Shown: positions 4,965 through 12,533, numbered from the stretch's first letter. The stretch: 14,573 nt of DNA from Collinsella sp. (GCA_018382125.1 JAGZQO010000040.1:1-14573), one strand, 5' to 3'. Notes: a model not told the origin generated them from the sequence alone. Numbers and translations: made by a program.

Positions 4965-7556
4965 TTGAAGCTCATCATCGCCGAGAAAAACGACGCCGCG
5001 CGTCAGATCGCCGAGCGGCTGTCCACGGGTAAGCCTAAAAAGGACAAGGTGTACAACACCGCCATCTACCGTTTTGAGTGGAAGGGCGAGGAGTGCGTGA
5101 CCATCGGCCTTGCCGGTCACATCCTTGCGCCCGATTTTTGCGACAGCGTGCTGTTCGATAAAAAGCTGGGTTGGTATTCGGTGACCGAGGACGGTGAGAT
5201 GTTGCCGGCCGATATGCCCGATGGCCTGGCGCGTCCGCCCTATGACACCAAGCGTAAGCCGTTCCTTGCCGATGGCATCTCCATCAAGGGTTGGAAGCTC
5301 GAGAGCCTGCCTTACCTCACCTGGGCGCCCGTCATTAAGCTGCCGGCCGAGAAGGAGCTCATTCGCTCGCTCAAGAACCTTGCCAAGAAGTCTGACAGCG
5401 TCATCATCGCCACGGACTTCGACCGCGAGGGCGAGCTGATCGGCTCGGACGCCCTCAACAAGGTGCGCGAGGTCGCGCCGGACTTGCCGGTCGCCCGCGC
5501 CCAGTATTCTTCGTTTACCAAGGCCGAGATTACGCAGGCCTTCGATAACCTTGTCTCGCTCGACCAGAATCTGGCCGACGCCGGCGAGAGCCGCCAGCAC
5601 ATCGACCTCATTTGGGGTGCGGTGCTGACGCGCTACCTGACGCTCGCCAAGTTTGGCGGCTTTGGTAACGTGCGCTCTGCCGGCCGCGTGCAGACGCCGA
5701 CACTCGCTCTGGTGGTCGAGCGCGAGCGCGAGCGCATGGCGTTTGTGCCCGAGGACTATTGGCAGATTCGCGGCATGGGTGCCGCTCAGGGTGCTGCCGA
5801 GGACGACCGCTTTAAGATCGCGCACAAGACGGCGCGTTTTACCGACAAAGATGCTGCCGAGACGGCGTACGGTCACGTCGACGGCGTCGCGACGGCAACC
5901 GTCGCCGCGGTGACCAAGCGCTCGCGCAAGCAGCAGCCGCCCACGCCGTTTGCGACCACCTCGCTGCAGGCCGCCGCCGCTGCCGAGGGCATCTCGCCTG
6001 CGCGTACCATGCGCATCGCCGAGTCCCTCTACATGGCCGGTCTCATCAGCTACCCGCGTGTCGACAATACCGTGTACCCTGCGACGCTCGATCTGGGCGC
6101 CGTGGTGAGCGACCTGGCAAAGATCAACCCGGCGCTGGCGCCCGTGTGCAAAAAGGTGCTCGCCGGTCCCATGAAGCCCACGCGCGGCAAGGTCGAGACC
6201 ACCGACCACCCGCCTATCTATCCCACGGGCGAGGGCGATCCGTCCACGCTCGATGGCGGTCAGCGCAAGCTCTACGATCTCATCGCCCGTCGCTTCCTGG
6301 CAACGCTTATGGGTCCCGCGACCATCGAGAACACCAAGCTCGAGCTCGACGTCAACGGCGAGCCGTTCGTGGCCTCGGGCGATGTGCTCGTGACCCCGGG
6401 TTTCCGCGAGGCATACCCGTACGGCCTTAAGCGCGACGAGCAGATGCCGCCGCTGGAGCAGGGCGATACGGTCGACGTGTTCGACATTAAGCTCGAGGCC
6501 AAGCAGACTGAGCCGCCCGCGCGCTATAGCCAGGGCAAGCTCGTTCAGGAGATGGAAAAGCGCGGCCTGGGTACCAAGTCCACGCGCGCGAGCATCATCG
6601 AGCGTCTGTACGCCGTGCGCTATCTCAAAAATGATCCCGTTGAGCCGAGCCAGCTAGGTATCGCCATCATCGACGCGCTGACGCAGTTTGCCCCGCGCAT
6701 CACGAGCCCCGATATGACCAGCGAGCTCGATGGCGATATGACCCGTGTGGAGCGCGGCGAGGATACCGAAGAGCATGTCGTGACGCACTCGCGCGCGCTG
6801 CTGGCTGGCGTGCTCGACGAGCTGCTCAAGCACACACAGGAGCTGGGCGACGCCATTAGCGACGCCGTCACGGCCGATGCGCGCGTGGGCGCCTGCCCCA
6901 AGTGCGGCAAGGACCTGGTTATGAAGACGAGCGCCAAGACCCGCGGCAGCTTTATCGGCTGCATGGGCTGGCCCGACTGCGACGTGACCTATCCGGTGCC
7001 GAGCGGCGTCAAGGTCAGCCCGCTCGAGGGCGAGGCGGCCGTATGCCCCGAGTGCGGCGCGCCGCGCATTAAGTGCCAGCCGTTCCGCCAGAAGGCCTTC
7101 GAGATTTGCGTGAACCCCATGTGCCCCACCAACTACGAGCCCGACCTTAAGGTGGGTGAGTGCAAGGTGTGCGCCGAGGCAGGACGCCATGGCGACCTGA
7201 TCGCGCACAAGAGCGAAAAGAGCGGCAAGCGCTTTATCCGCTGCACCAACTACGATGACTGCGGCGTGAGCTATCCGCTGCCGGCGCGCGGCAAGCTCGA
7301 GGCGACGGGCGAGACCTGCCCCGAGTGCGGCGCCCCCATCGTGGTGGTCAACACGGCGCGCGGTCCGTGGCGTATCTGCGTCAACATGGACTGCCCGACC
7401 AAGGAGAAGAAACCCGCCCGCGGCCGCAAGACTACGACCAAGGCGAGCACGGCGAAGAAGACCACAGCGGCAAAGAAGACTGCTGCCAAGAAGACGACGG
7501 CCAAAAAGACGACTGCCAAGAAGTCGACTACCAAAAAGACCGCTGCCGACAAGTAA
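4965..7556 (+). CDS. topA: Type IA DNA topoisomerase, archaeal-type TopA with zinc ribbons and Lys-rich tail
   Basis: This enzyme relaxes negatively supercoiled DNA by single-strand passage. The start is TTG 4965, 6 nt after TAGGAG (4953-4958). The Toprim domain shows MKLIIAEKNDAAR (Glu7) and TDFDREGE (Asp151, Asp153, Glu155). SAGRVQTPTL lies in the strand-binding region. The catalytic tyrosine is Tyr363 in LISYPRVDNTVYP, a motif closer to archaeal TopA than to the usual bacterial ISYMRTDS type. Four C-terminal zinc ribbons use Cys pairs at 644/647-666/672, 694/697-715/720, 733/736-760/766 and 785/788-805/810, in two alternating layouts. The last 50 residues are a Lys/Thr/Ala repeat (KKTTAKK-like), resembling histone H1 tails. 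It is 863 aa, follows hypB by 54 nt, and ends before the hairpin at 7578. Calling it topA rather than topB is a judgement. Confidence 0.9.
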   Translation: MKLIIAEKNDAARQIAERLSTGKPKKDKVYNTAIYRFEWKGEECVTIGLAGHILAPDFCDSVLFDKKLGWYSVTEDGEMLPADMPDGLARPPYDTKRKPFLADGISIKGWKLESLPYLTWAPVIKLPAEKELIRSLKNLAKKSDSVIIATDFDREGELIGSDALNKVREVAPDLPVARAQYSSFTKAEITQAFDNLVSLDQNLADAGESRQHIDLIWGAVLTRYLTLAKFGGFGNVRSAGRVQTPTLALVVERERERMAFVPEDYWQIRGMGAAQGAAEDDRFKIAHKTARFTDKDAAETAYGHVDGVATATVAAVTKRSRKQQPPTPFATTSLQAAAAAEGISPARTMRIAESLYMAGLISYPRVDNTVYPATLDLGAVVSDLAKINPALAPVCKKVLAGPMKPTRGKVETTDHPPIYPTGEGDPSTLDGGQRKLYDLIARRFLATLMGPATIENTKLELDVNGEPFVASGDVLVTPGFREAYPYGLKRDEQMPPLEQGDTVDVFDIKLEAKQTEPPARYSQGKLVQEMEKRGLGTKSTRASIIERLYAVRYLKNDPVEPSQLGIAIIDALTQFAPRITSPDMTSELDGDMTRVERGEDTEEHVVTHSRALLAGVLDELLKHTQELGDAISDAVTADARVGACPKCGKDLVMKTSAKTRGSFIGCMGWPDCDVTYPVPSGVKVSPLEGEAAVCPECGAPRIKCQPFRQKAFEICVNPMCPTNYEPDLKVGECKVCAEAGRHGDLIAHKSEKSGKRFIRCTNYDDCGVSYPLPARGKLEATGETCPECGAPIVVVNTARGPWRICVNMDCPTKEKKPARGRKTTTKASTAKKTTAAKKTAAKKTTAKKTTAKKSTTKKTAADK

Positions 7557-7577
7557 CCGAGCACATATAGACACGGC

Positions 7578-7615
7578 GGGGCCGGGCGCGCATTTGCATT
7601 TGCGCGCCCGGCCCC
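7578..7615 (+). terminator. Strong GC-rich hairpin after topA
   Basis: A perfect 14-bp stem: GGGGCCGGGCGCGC (7578-7591) pairs with GCGCGCCCGGCCCC (7602-7615) around a 10-nt loop. The following ACTTCTAAGTT is only moderately T-rich, but the stem is very stable. It lies 21 nt after the topA stop and probably ends the tat-hyp-topA transcript. Confidence 0.8.
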
Positions 7616-7621
7616 ACTTCT

Positions 7622-7689
7622 AAGTTGCGGTGAAATAGGGACTGTTTTGCTGGCAAAAGGCCTAATTAATCCCTATTTCACCGCAAGTT
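7622..7689. repeat. Palindromic repeat element, copy 1
   Basis: The 17-nt arm TTGCGGTGAAATAGGGA (7625-7641) is exactly inverted at 7670-7686, and the flanking AAG/GTT adds two more pairs after one mismatch. The loop is TA-rich. The left 27 nt are identical to those of the second copy at 8755-8781. The element sits between the convergent genes topA and the zinc-ribbon gene, 17 nt from the latter's stop, and its RNA would fold on either strand. From memory, similar palindromes are widespread in Collinsella; this is not verified. Confidence 0.85.
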
Positions 7690-7706
7690 TTGATCAGTTG
7701 CTGGGA

Positions 7707-8687
7707 TTACTTCACCTCGACAGGCTTGGCGCCGGGATAACGGTCCTCAAAGTCCTGACGGTACTTGTTGCTGTTGGTTCCCGGCTCGTTGTCGCCTGCC
7801 AGCGGCGCCACGATTTCGTCCTTATGGTCCGCGGGCTTTGCGTACTTTAGGCTGATCTCCCAGGCATCACAGATCGCGTCGATGCGGTGGTCCAGGTCGT
7901 CATACAGGGCAACGATGTCTTTCCAGGAGCTGTAGTTCTTAGAGCTCATGGGGACGTCCAGGTCCTCGACGATATCGTAGTACTGTTCGATGGTGTCTTC
8001 CGTGCGCTCGGCGACATCAGCGAGATTTTGACGGGTGGTACGGTCCTCTTCCAGATAACCGCCATTGAACGCCTCTGCGCAGGCACGGACCTGGCTATCG
8101 AGATCTTCGAGCAGGTCGTAGTATTCGCTCAGGCGACGGTAGAGGTTTTGCTCGGAGAGGGTTGCTTCGCCGTCATCATCATCGTCGTCGTCATCGTCGT
8201 AAAGGCTATTGAGGTCGCCGAGGGGCTTAAGGTCGTCGGAGTCGACATCATGGTGCAGCTTGGTAACCTCGGCAGTCGTCTGCGTGGCAGCGTTGTCGAA
8301 CGGCTTGATCACAAAGAAAATGACCAGGGCGATGATGATTGCCACCAGCACAACGATAACGGCGACAAGCGCCCTGGTAGCACTCTTTTTTGCGGCGGGG
8401 GCCTGCGGTGAATCAGACGCGTACGCAGACGCCGGTTGCTGTTGGGGCGGGGTATCCGCGACGGGTATGCGCTGCGTCGTTTCGACCGCCGCGGGACCGG
8501 CGGCGGGGTCGGGGCGATAGGCGAGGGGGTCGTCCGGCTTAGCTTGCGGCGTATCGAGGGAGCCGGTTTGCTCAAACGCGGGTTGGCCATTGCTTGCGGT
8601 TGTCTGCTCAACGGGTGCACCGCACGAAGTGCAGAACTTGGCATCATCTGCAAGAAGCTTGCCGCACGAGGCACAATACCGAGACAT
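7707..8687 (-). CDS. Zinc-ribbon membrane protein of unknown function
   Basis: The start is ATG at 8687, 5 nt after AAAGGAG (complement of 8693-8699); an in-frame ATG at 8705 lies upstream of this site and is less likely. The 326-aa product opens with a zinc ribbon, C5-x2-C8 and C19-x2-C22 (YCASCG and FCTSCG). A Pro/Gln/Ala-rich linker follows, then one transmembrane helix at about 105-128, then an acidic outer region. Nine consecutive Asp (164-172) precede a helical, Tyr/Asp/Glu-rich domain (about 176-285). The C-terminal end is short and polar. Zinc-ribbon/one-helix proteins of this layout are common in Firmicutes and Actinobacteria and are often guessed to act in envelope sensing, but no function can be assigned. 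The gene stands alone and inverted between topA and tmk, with a palindromic repeat on each side. Confidence 0.85.
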   Translation of the reverse strand: MSRYCASCGKLLADDAKFCTSCGAPVEQTTASNGQPAFEQTGSLDTPQAKPDDPLAYRPDPAAGPAAVETTQRIPVADTPPQQQPASAYASDSPQAPAAKKSATRALVAVIVVLVAIIIALVIFFVIKPFDNAATQTTAEVTKLHHDVDSDDLKPLGDLNSLYDDDDDDDDDGEATLSEQNLYRRLSEYYDLLEDLDSQVRACAEAFNGGYLEEDRTTRQNLADVAERTEDTIEQYYDIVEDLDVPMSSKNYSSWKDIVALYDDLDHRIDAICDAWEISLKYAKPADHKDEIVAPLAGDNEPGTNSNKYRQDFEDRYPGAKPVEVK

Positions 8688-8724
8688 TGCCACTCCTTTC
8701 GCCACATTTCAATGCAATACGACG

Positions 8725-8730
8725 ATTATA
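8725..8730 (-). promoter_or_regulatory. -10 element of the zinc-ribbon gene
   Basis: On the minus strand this is a perfect TATAAT in the context GCTGGGTATAATCG, 37 nt upstream of the ATG at 8687. The -35 is poor: GATGGG at 8753-8748 gives a 17-nt spacer. Confidence 0.55.
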
Positions 8731-8755
8731 CCCAGCGTTCAAAATTCCCCATCAT

Positions 8756-8824
8756 AAGTTGCGGTGAAATAGGGACTGTTTGGCGGTCTCAGGGCTTCAA
8801 TCAGTCCCTATTTCACCGCAACTT
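8756..8824. repeat. Palindromic repeat element, copy 2
   Basis: The arm 8756-8778 (starting AAGTTGCGGTGAAATAGGGA, then CTG) is perfectly inverted at 8802-8824, a 23-bp stem around a 23-nt loop. It matches copy 1 in both arms while the loops differ, so the arms are what is conserved. It lies between the divergent promoters of the zinc-ribbon gene and tmk, 26 nt upstream of the former's -10. Confidence 0.88.
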
Positions 8825-8844
8825 TGGAAAGGCGCCTTTAGCCA

Positions 8845-8891
8845 TTGGGGACGCGCCGAGCACTGGGGTATCATGGCTTGGTTGCTATAAC
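8845..8891 (+). promoter_or_regulatory. Candidate promoter region of the tmk operon
   Basis: TTGGGG (8845-8850) and TATCAT (8869-8874) are separated by 18 nt. A second possible -10, TATAAC (8886-8891), has no good -35. Either would start the tmk-holB-ricT transcript just after palindromic copy 2. No other strong signal is visible between 8825 and 8927. Confidence 0.35.
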
Positions 8892-8927
8892 TTGCATTTT
8901 CGCGCCTTGTAGGAAGGGGCTGCGCCC

Positions 8928-9611
8928 ATGGCTTTTGAGCCCGCTCAACATAGCTTTATCACGCTCGAGGGCGTCGACGGCGCCGGCAAGTCCACGCAGG
9001 CGCGTCTGCTGGCCCGTGCGCTCGAGCTTTCTGGTTACCAGGTTGTGAGCCTGCGCGAGCCGGGCGGCACCGCCATCAGCGAAAAGATCCGCGCCCTGCT
9101 GCTCGACCCCGCCAATACGGCGATGGGCGACACCTGCGAGCTGCTGCTCTACGAGGCCGCGCGTGCCCAGCTGGTGCACGAGGTCATAGCTCCCGCCCTC
9201 GCTGCCGGCAAGGTGGTCCTGTGCGACCGTTTCTACGATTCCACGACCTGCTATCAGGCGTTTGCCGATGGTCTCGACCGTCAGATGGTACGCGATGCCA
9301 ACAACCTGGCTGTCGCCGGTACGCATCCGGCGCTCACGCTCGTCTACCACATCACACCCGAGCAGGCGGCGCTACGCATGGCAGCCCGTGGCGCGGCAGA
9401 TCGCATGGAGGCAAAAGGCATGACCTTCCAAGAGCGCGTCTACCAGGGATTTTGCGCCATTGCCGCCGAGGAACCAAACCGCGTAAAACTCATCGACGCC
9501 ACTGCGACCGTCGAGGAAGTCTTCGAGAAGACGGTCGAGCAGATTCGCGCATACGGTCTCGACATTCCGCAAGACGCCGTCACCGCCGCGCTTGCCCAGG
9601 AGGCCGAGTAA
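8928..9611 (+). CDS. tmk: Thymidylate kinase (dTMP kinase)
   Basis: Thymidylate kinase phosphorylates dTMP to dTDP with ATP, an essential step toward dTTP. In the 227-aa sequence the P-loop EGVDGAGKST is at 14-23, REPGGT at 43-48, the substrate-binding CDRFYDST at 99-106, and the LID region with Asp158, Arg159 and Glu161 precedes GMTFQERV. All are normal for the family, with a slightly extended C-terminus (about 15 residues). The ATG at 8928 follows GGAAGGGG with suitable spacing. holB starts 1 nt after the stop, and the AGGAGG for holB lies inside the end of tmk, so the two are coupled. Confidence 0.96.
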   Translation: MAFEPAQHSFITLEGVDGAGKSTQARLLARALELSGYQVVSLREPGGTAISEKIRALLLDPANTAMGDTCELLLYEAARAQLVHEVIAPALAAGKVVLCDRFYDSTTCYQAFADGLDRQMVRDANNLAVAGTHPALTLVYHITPEQAALRMAARGAADRMEAKGMTFQERVYQGFCAIAAEEPNRVKLIDATATVEEVFEKTVEQIRAYGLDIPQDAVTAALAQEAE

Positions 9612-9612
9612 C

Positions 9613-10740
9613 ATGGCCCCCGCTCAGGCAAGCCTGCTGGCCAAGCTCGACACCCAAGAGCGCGTGCGCGACTTTTTGACCAATGCCGTCGCCAGCGGTC
9701 GCGCATCGCACGCCTACCTGTTTTTGGGCGCGCCCGGCGCGGGCAAGCTCGACGCCGCGTGGGCGCTCGCCCAAGCCTTCCTGTGCGAGCAGGATGGCTG
9801 CGGCTCATGCGATAGCTGCGTGCGCGTCGCCCGCCATACGCACCCCGACGTGCACTATTACACGCCCGAGAGCGCCACGGGCTACCTCATCGCCCAGACG
9901 CGCGAGCTACTCGACGACGTACCCCTGGCGCCCATCCGCGCCAAGGCCAAGGTCTACATCATTGACCGTGCCGAGCAGCTGCGCGCCAACACCGCCAACG
10001 CACTGCTCAAAACACTCGAGGAGCCGCCCGAGGGCGTTATGTTTATCTTGCTGGGCACCTCGGCAGACGTGATGTTGCCCACCATCGTGAGCCGCTGCCA
10101 GTGCGTGCCGTTTCGGCTGGTGTCACCCGCCGTCGCCGCGCACGCCGTGAGCCGTGCCACTGGTCAGGATATCGCGCGTTGTCGCATGGCCGTCGCCGTG
10201 GCGGGCAGCCCCACGCGCGGCATCGAGTTCCTTAAGAGTGCCGAGCGCCAGGACGCCCGCCGTCAGATGGTTCGCGCCATCGATTCGCTTATCGCCGCCG
10301 ACGAGGCCGACGTGCTCAGCCGCGCCAAGTCACTCATCGTCGCCGTTAAGGCGCCGCTCGCCGAGGTCAAGTCCACACAGGAAAAGGTGCTCGAGCAAAA
10401 TGCCGACTACCTGTCGCGTGGAGCATTGAAGCAGCTTGAGGACCGCAACAAGCGCGAACTCAACGCGCGCGAGCGTTCGGGTATCATGGAAGCGCTGGCG
10501 AGCGCGCGGACGCTCATGCGCGACGTGCTGCTGACGCTTCAGGATGAGGCGACAGACGTTGTGAACGAGGACGTGCGCGACACGATCGGGCGGCTTGCCG
10601 CGGCGACAAATGTTGCGGGTGCTACCCAGGCGCTCGAGGCGGTTGCCACCGCCGAGCGCAACATCGCCAGAAACGTTACTCCCCAGCTGGCCATCGAGGT
10701 CATGCTGTTCGATATCAGGAAGGCACTGAAATGCCGTTAG
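9613..10740 (+). CDS. holB: DNA polymerase III delta' subunit (clamp loader)
   Basis: Delta' is the stationary subunit of the clamp loader that places the beta sliding clamp on primed DNA. I choose ATG 9613, 9 nt after AGGAGG (9598-9603), over the in-frame upstream codon at 9592, which lies inside tmk. In the 375-aa product a Walker A-like GAPGAGKLDA (39-48) has Leu in place of the usual Thr/Ser after Lys45, and the Walker B position reads DRAE (118-121), consistent with the non-hydrolysing role. A zinc site is formed by Cys58, Cys63, Cys66 and Cys69. ALLKTLEEPP (130-139) and SRC (160-162, the arginine-finger motif) are typical. The C-terminal half is helical and diverged, as usual. The last 10 nt overlap the start of ricT. 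Confidence 0.92.
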   Translation: MAPAQASLLAKLDTQERVRDFLTNAVASGRASHAYLFLGAPGAGKLDAAWALAQAFLCEQDGCGSCDSCVRVARHTHPDVHYYTPESATGYLIAQTRELLDDVPLAPIRAKAKVYIIDRAEQLRANTANALLKTLEEPPEGVMFILLGTSADVMLPTIVSRCQCVPFRLVSPAVAAHAVSRATGQDIARCRMAVAVAGSPTRGIEFLKSAERQDARRQMVRAIDSLIAADEADVLSRAKSLIVAVKAPLAEVKSTQEKVLEQNADYLSRGALKQLEDRNKRELNARERSGIMEALASARTLMRDVLLTLQDEATDVVNEDVRDTIGRLAAATNVAGATQALEAVATAERNIARNVTPQLAIEVMLFDIRKALKCR

Positions 10741-12431
10741 TCGTACCCGTTAAGTTTACCTACGCCTCGCGCGACCTGTGGTTCGACCCGCAGGATCTGG
10801 ATATCCTCGAGGCCGATTATGCCATTTGTTCTACCGAGCGCGGAACCGAGATCGGCCTGGTCACGGCCGATCCCTTCGAGGTGCCGCTCGACGAAATCGG
10901 TCAGCCGCTCAAGCCCGTGCTGCGCGTAGCGAGCGACATCGACCTGCAGCTTGCCGACGACCTGGCCATCCAGGGCGACGAGGCCATGGTCGACTTCCGC
11001 CGCCTGGTCAAGGAACTCGACCTCGAGATGAAGCCGGTGGGCGTCGAGTACCTGTTTGGCGGCGAGAAGGCCGTGTTCTACTTTGCGGCCGAGGAGCGCG
11101 TCGATTTCCGTCAGCTCGTCAAGGACCTGTCCTCGACGCTGCACATTCGCGTCGACATGCGCCAGATCGGCGTGCGTGACGAGACCCGCCTGGTGGGCGG
11201 CTATGCCCAGTGCGGCCAGGAGCTCTGCTGCACGCGCTTTGGCGGACAGTTTGAGCCGGTTTCGATCCGTATGGCAAAAGAGCAGGACCTGCCGCTCAAC
11301 TCGTCCAAGATTAGCGGCGTCTGCGGTCGCCTGATGTGCTGCCTGCGCTATGAGTTCGAGGCGTACAAGGACTTTAAGAGCCGCGCGCCCAAAAAGAAGA
11401 CGCTTATCGACACGCCGCTTGGCAAGGCGCGCATCCAGGAATATGACACGCCGCGTGAGCAGCTGGTGTTGCGCCTGGAGAACGGCAAAGTCTTTAAGGT
11501 CAACCTGGCCGACATGACCTGCTCTGAGGGCTGCAAAAAGAAGGCCGCCGAGCAGGGCTGCAACTGCCGCCCCGACTGCGTGACGCGCGATGTGCTCGAG
11601 CGTATCGAGTCGCCCGAGATGCGCCTGGCGCTTATGGAGCTCGACCGCGAGAACGGCGTCGACGTGGGCGATGGCCTGTCGAGCGCCGACCGTCTGGCCG
11701 GCACGTCGATGCCCAAGCGCCGCCGTCGCGATGCGGACGCCGATACCCGTGCCGGTCAGAGCCAGGGCGAGGGTCGCGGCCGCGGTAAGGGTCGCGGCAA
11801 GGCCGAGGTGCCCGAGGCCGAGGAGGCTGCCGGTGGACGCCGCCGCCGCAAGCGCTCGGGTTCGGGCGATGCCGGCGAGGCTGCTCCCGCAGGCAAGAAT
11901 TCCTCCCGCGAGCGCGAGCCCCAGCAGCCTCAGCAGCAAAACCGCGGCGGTGGCATGAATCCCACGCGCCGTCGCCGCCGCCATTTGTCGAGCGAGGAGC
12001 GCGAGGACGCCTTCCGCGCCGCAGCCGCTCGCGAAGCCGGTGCCGCTCCCAAGGGTGGTTCGGGTTCCGATGCGCCTGCCGACAAGGGTGGCAAGCAGCG
12101 CAACGATGACGAGCGCGCCCCGCGTCCGCGTCGTCGCCATTCCTCGGGCACGCAGCAAAAGCCCTCGGTGCCCTCCGTGGCCGATCAGGTCTCGGATGGC
12201 GAGGTCAAGGTCACGCGCCGTCGCCCTGGAGATGGCGGAGGGGCGGCTGCCAAGGCCGCGCGCGGCGCTGCTCGCGACGAACGCGAGTCGCGCGAAGATC
12301 GTGGTGGCGAGGGTTCGGCCGACCAGGGCCAGAAGCGCCGTCGCCGTCGTCGTTCCCGCAAGCCGCGTCAAGATGGTGGCGAGGGCTCGACCCAAAACTC
12401 GTCCGCACCGCAACCGCCCACCGGCGAATAG
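10731..12431 (+). CDS. ricT: PSP1-domain protein RicT with a long basic tail
   Basis: RicT (YaaT) belongs to the Ric complex, which in Bacillus carries Fe-S clusters and promotes RNase Y-dependent mRNA maturation, competence and sporulation. Residues 1-320 are the PSP1/RicT core. The Cys motifs CGQELCC (161-167) and CGRLMCC (198-204) are intact. A further cluster, Cys264, 268, 277, 279 and 283, lies near the end of the core. Residues from about 325 to 566 are a predicted disordered tail rich in Arg, Gly, Glu, Gln and Ser, with repeated blocks of 3-6 Arg (such as KRRRRRRSRK near the end); the whole is about twice the length of Bacillus RicT. ATG 10731 overlaps the end of holB by 10 nt and follows AGGAAGG at 10717-10723. 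Neighbours tmk and holB match the Bacillus order. Confidence 0.9.
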   Translation: MPLVVPVKFTYASRDLWFDPQDLDILEADYAICSTERGTEIGLVTADPFEVPLDEIGQPLKPVLRVASDIDLQLADDLAIQGDEAMVDFRRLVKELDLEMKPVGVEYLFGGEKAVFYFAAEERVDFRQLVKDLSSTLHIRVDMRQIGVRDETRLVGGYAQCGQELCCTRFGGQFEPVSIRMAKEQDLPLNSSKISGVCGRLMCCLRYEFEAYKDFKSRAPKKKTLIDTPLGKARIQEYDTPREQLVLRLENGKVFKVNLADMTCSEGCKKKAAEQGCNCRPDCVTRDVLERIESPEMRLALMELDRENGVDVGDGLSSADRLAGTSMPKRRRRDADADTRAGQSQGEGRGRGKGRGKAEVPEAEEAAGGRRRRKRSGSGDAGEAAPAGKNSSREREPQQPQQQNRGGGMNPTRRRRRHLSSEEREDAFRAAAAREAGAAPKGGSGSDAPADKGGKQRNDDERAPRPRRRHSSGTQQKPSVPSVADQVSDGEVKVTRRRPGDGGGAAAKAARGAARDERESREDRGGEGSADQGQKRRRRRRSRKPRQDGGEGSTQNSSAPQPPTGE

Positions 12432-12458
12432 CGCCCGCAAACGGATTTAACCTGCCTG

Positions 12459-12482
12459 ACCCCAAACGCGTCGGGGTACCAT
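12459..12482 (+). promoter_or_regulatory. Possible comF promoter with overlapping inverted repeat
   Basis: ACCCC (12459-12463) is inverted as GGGGT (12473-12477), and TACCAT (12477-12482) could serve as a -10; CCTGAC at 12455-12460 is a weak -35 with a 16-nt spacer. The gap 12432-12533 holds this and the following hairpin, nothing else. Confidence 0.35.
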
Positions 12483-12494
12483 AGCGCTGAATCA

Positions 12495-12530
12495 ACGACC
12501 CTCCCCGCGACCGAGCGTAGGGAGGGTTGT
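12495..12530 (+). promoter_or_regulatory. Hairpin covering the comF Shine-Dalgarno sequence
   Basis: ACCCTCCC (12498-12505) pairs exactly with GGGAGGGT (12520-12527). Three more pairs, one of them G-U, extend the stem to 12495 and 12530. The 3' arm contains the purine-rich ribosome-binding site GGGAGGG, 7 nt before the comF GTG, so folding would hide it. It could also work as a weak terminator for ricT, but lacks a T-run. Confidence 0.5.
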
Positions 12531-12533
12531 GTC

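Noticed and set aside
4176..6209. Minus-strand open frame of 677 codons opposite hypB and topA
   Set aside because: Same cause: the opposite strand encodes strongly recognisable proteins and this frame has no recognisable motif or convincing ribosome-binding site.
7887..8411. Plus-strand frame of 174 codons inside the zinc-ribbon gene
   Set aside because: Hydrophobic Val/Ile/Leu-rich shadow of the acidic minus-strand protein; the minus strand has the zinc ribbon, ribosome-binding site and TATAAT.
7622..8824. CRISPR array made of the palindromic repeats
   Set aside because: Only two copies about 1.1 kb apart with a gene between them; no regular spacers or cas genes.
10737..12440. Minus-strand open frame of 567 codons opposite ricT
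   Set aside because: Leu/Ala/Arg-rich shadow, nearly the exact extent of ricT, with no domain.
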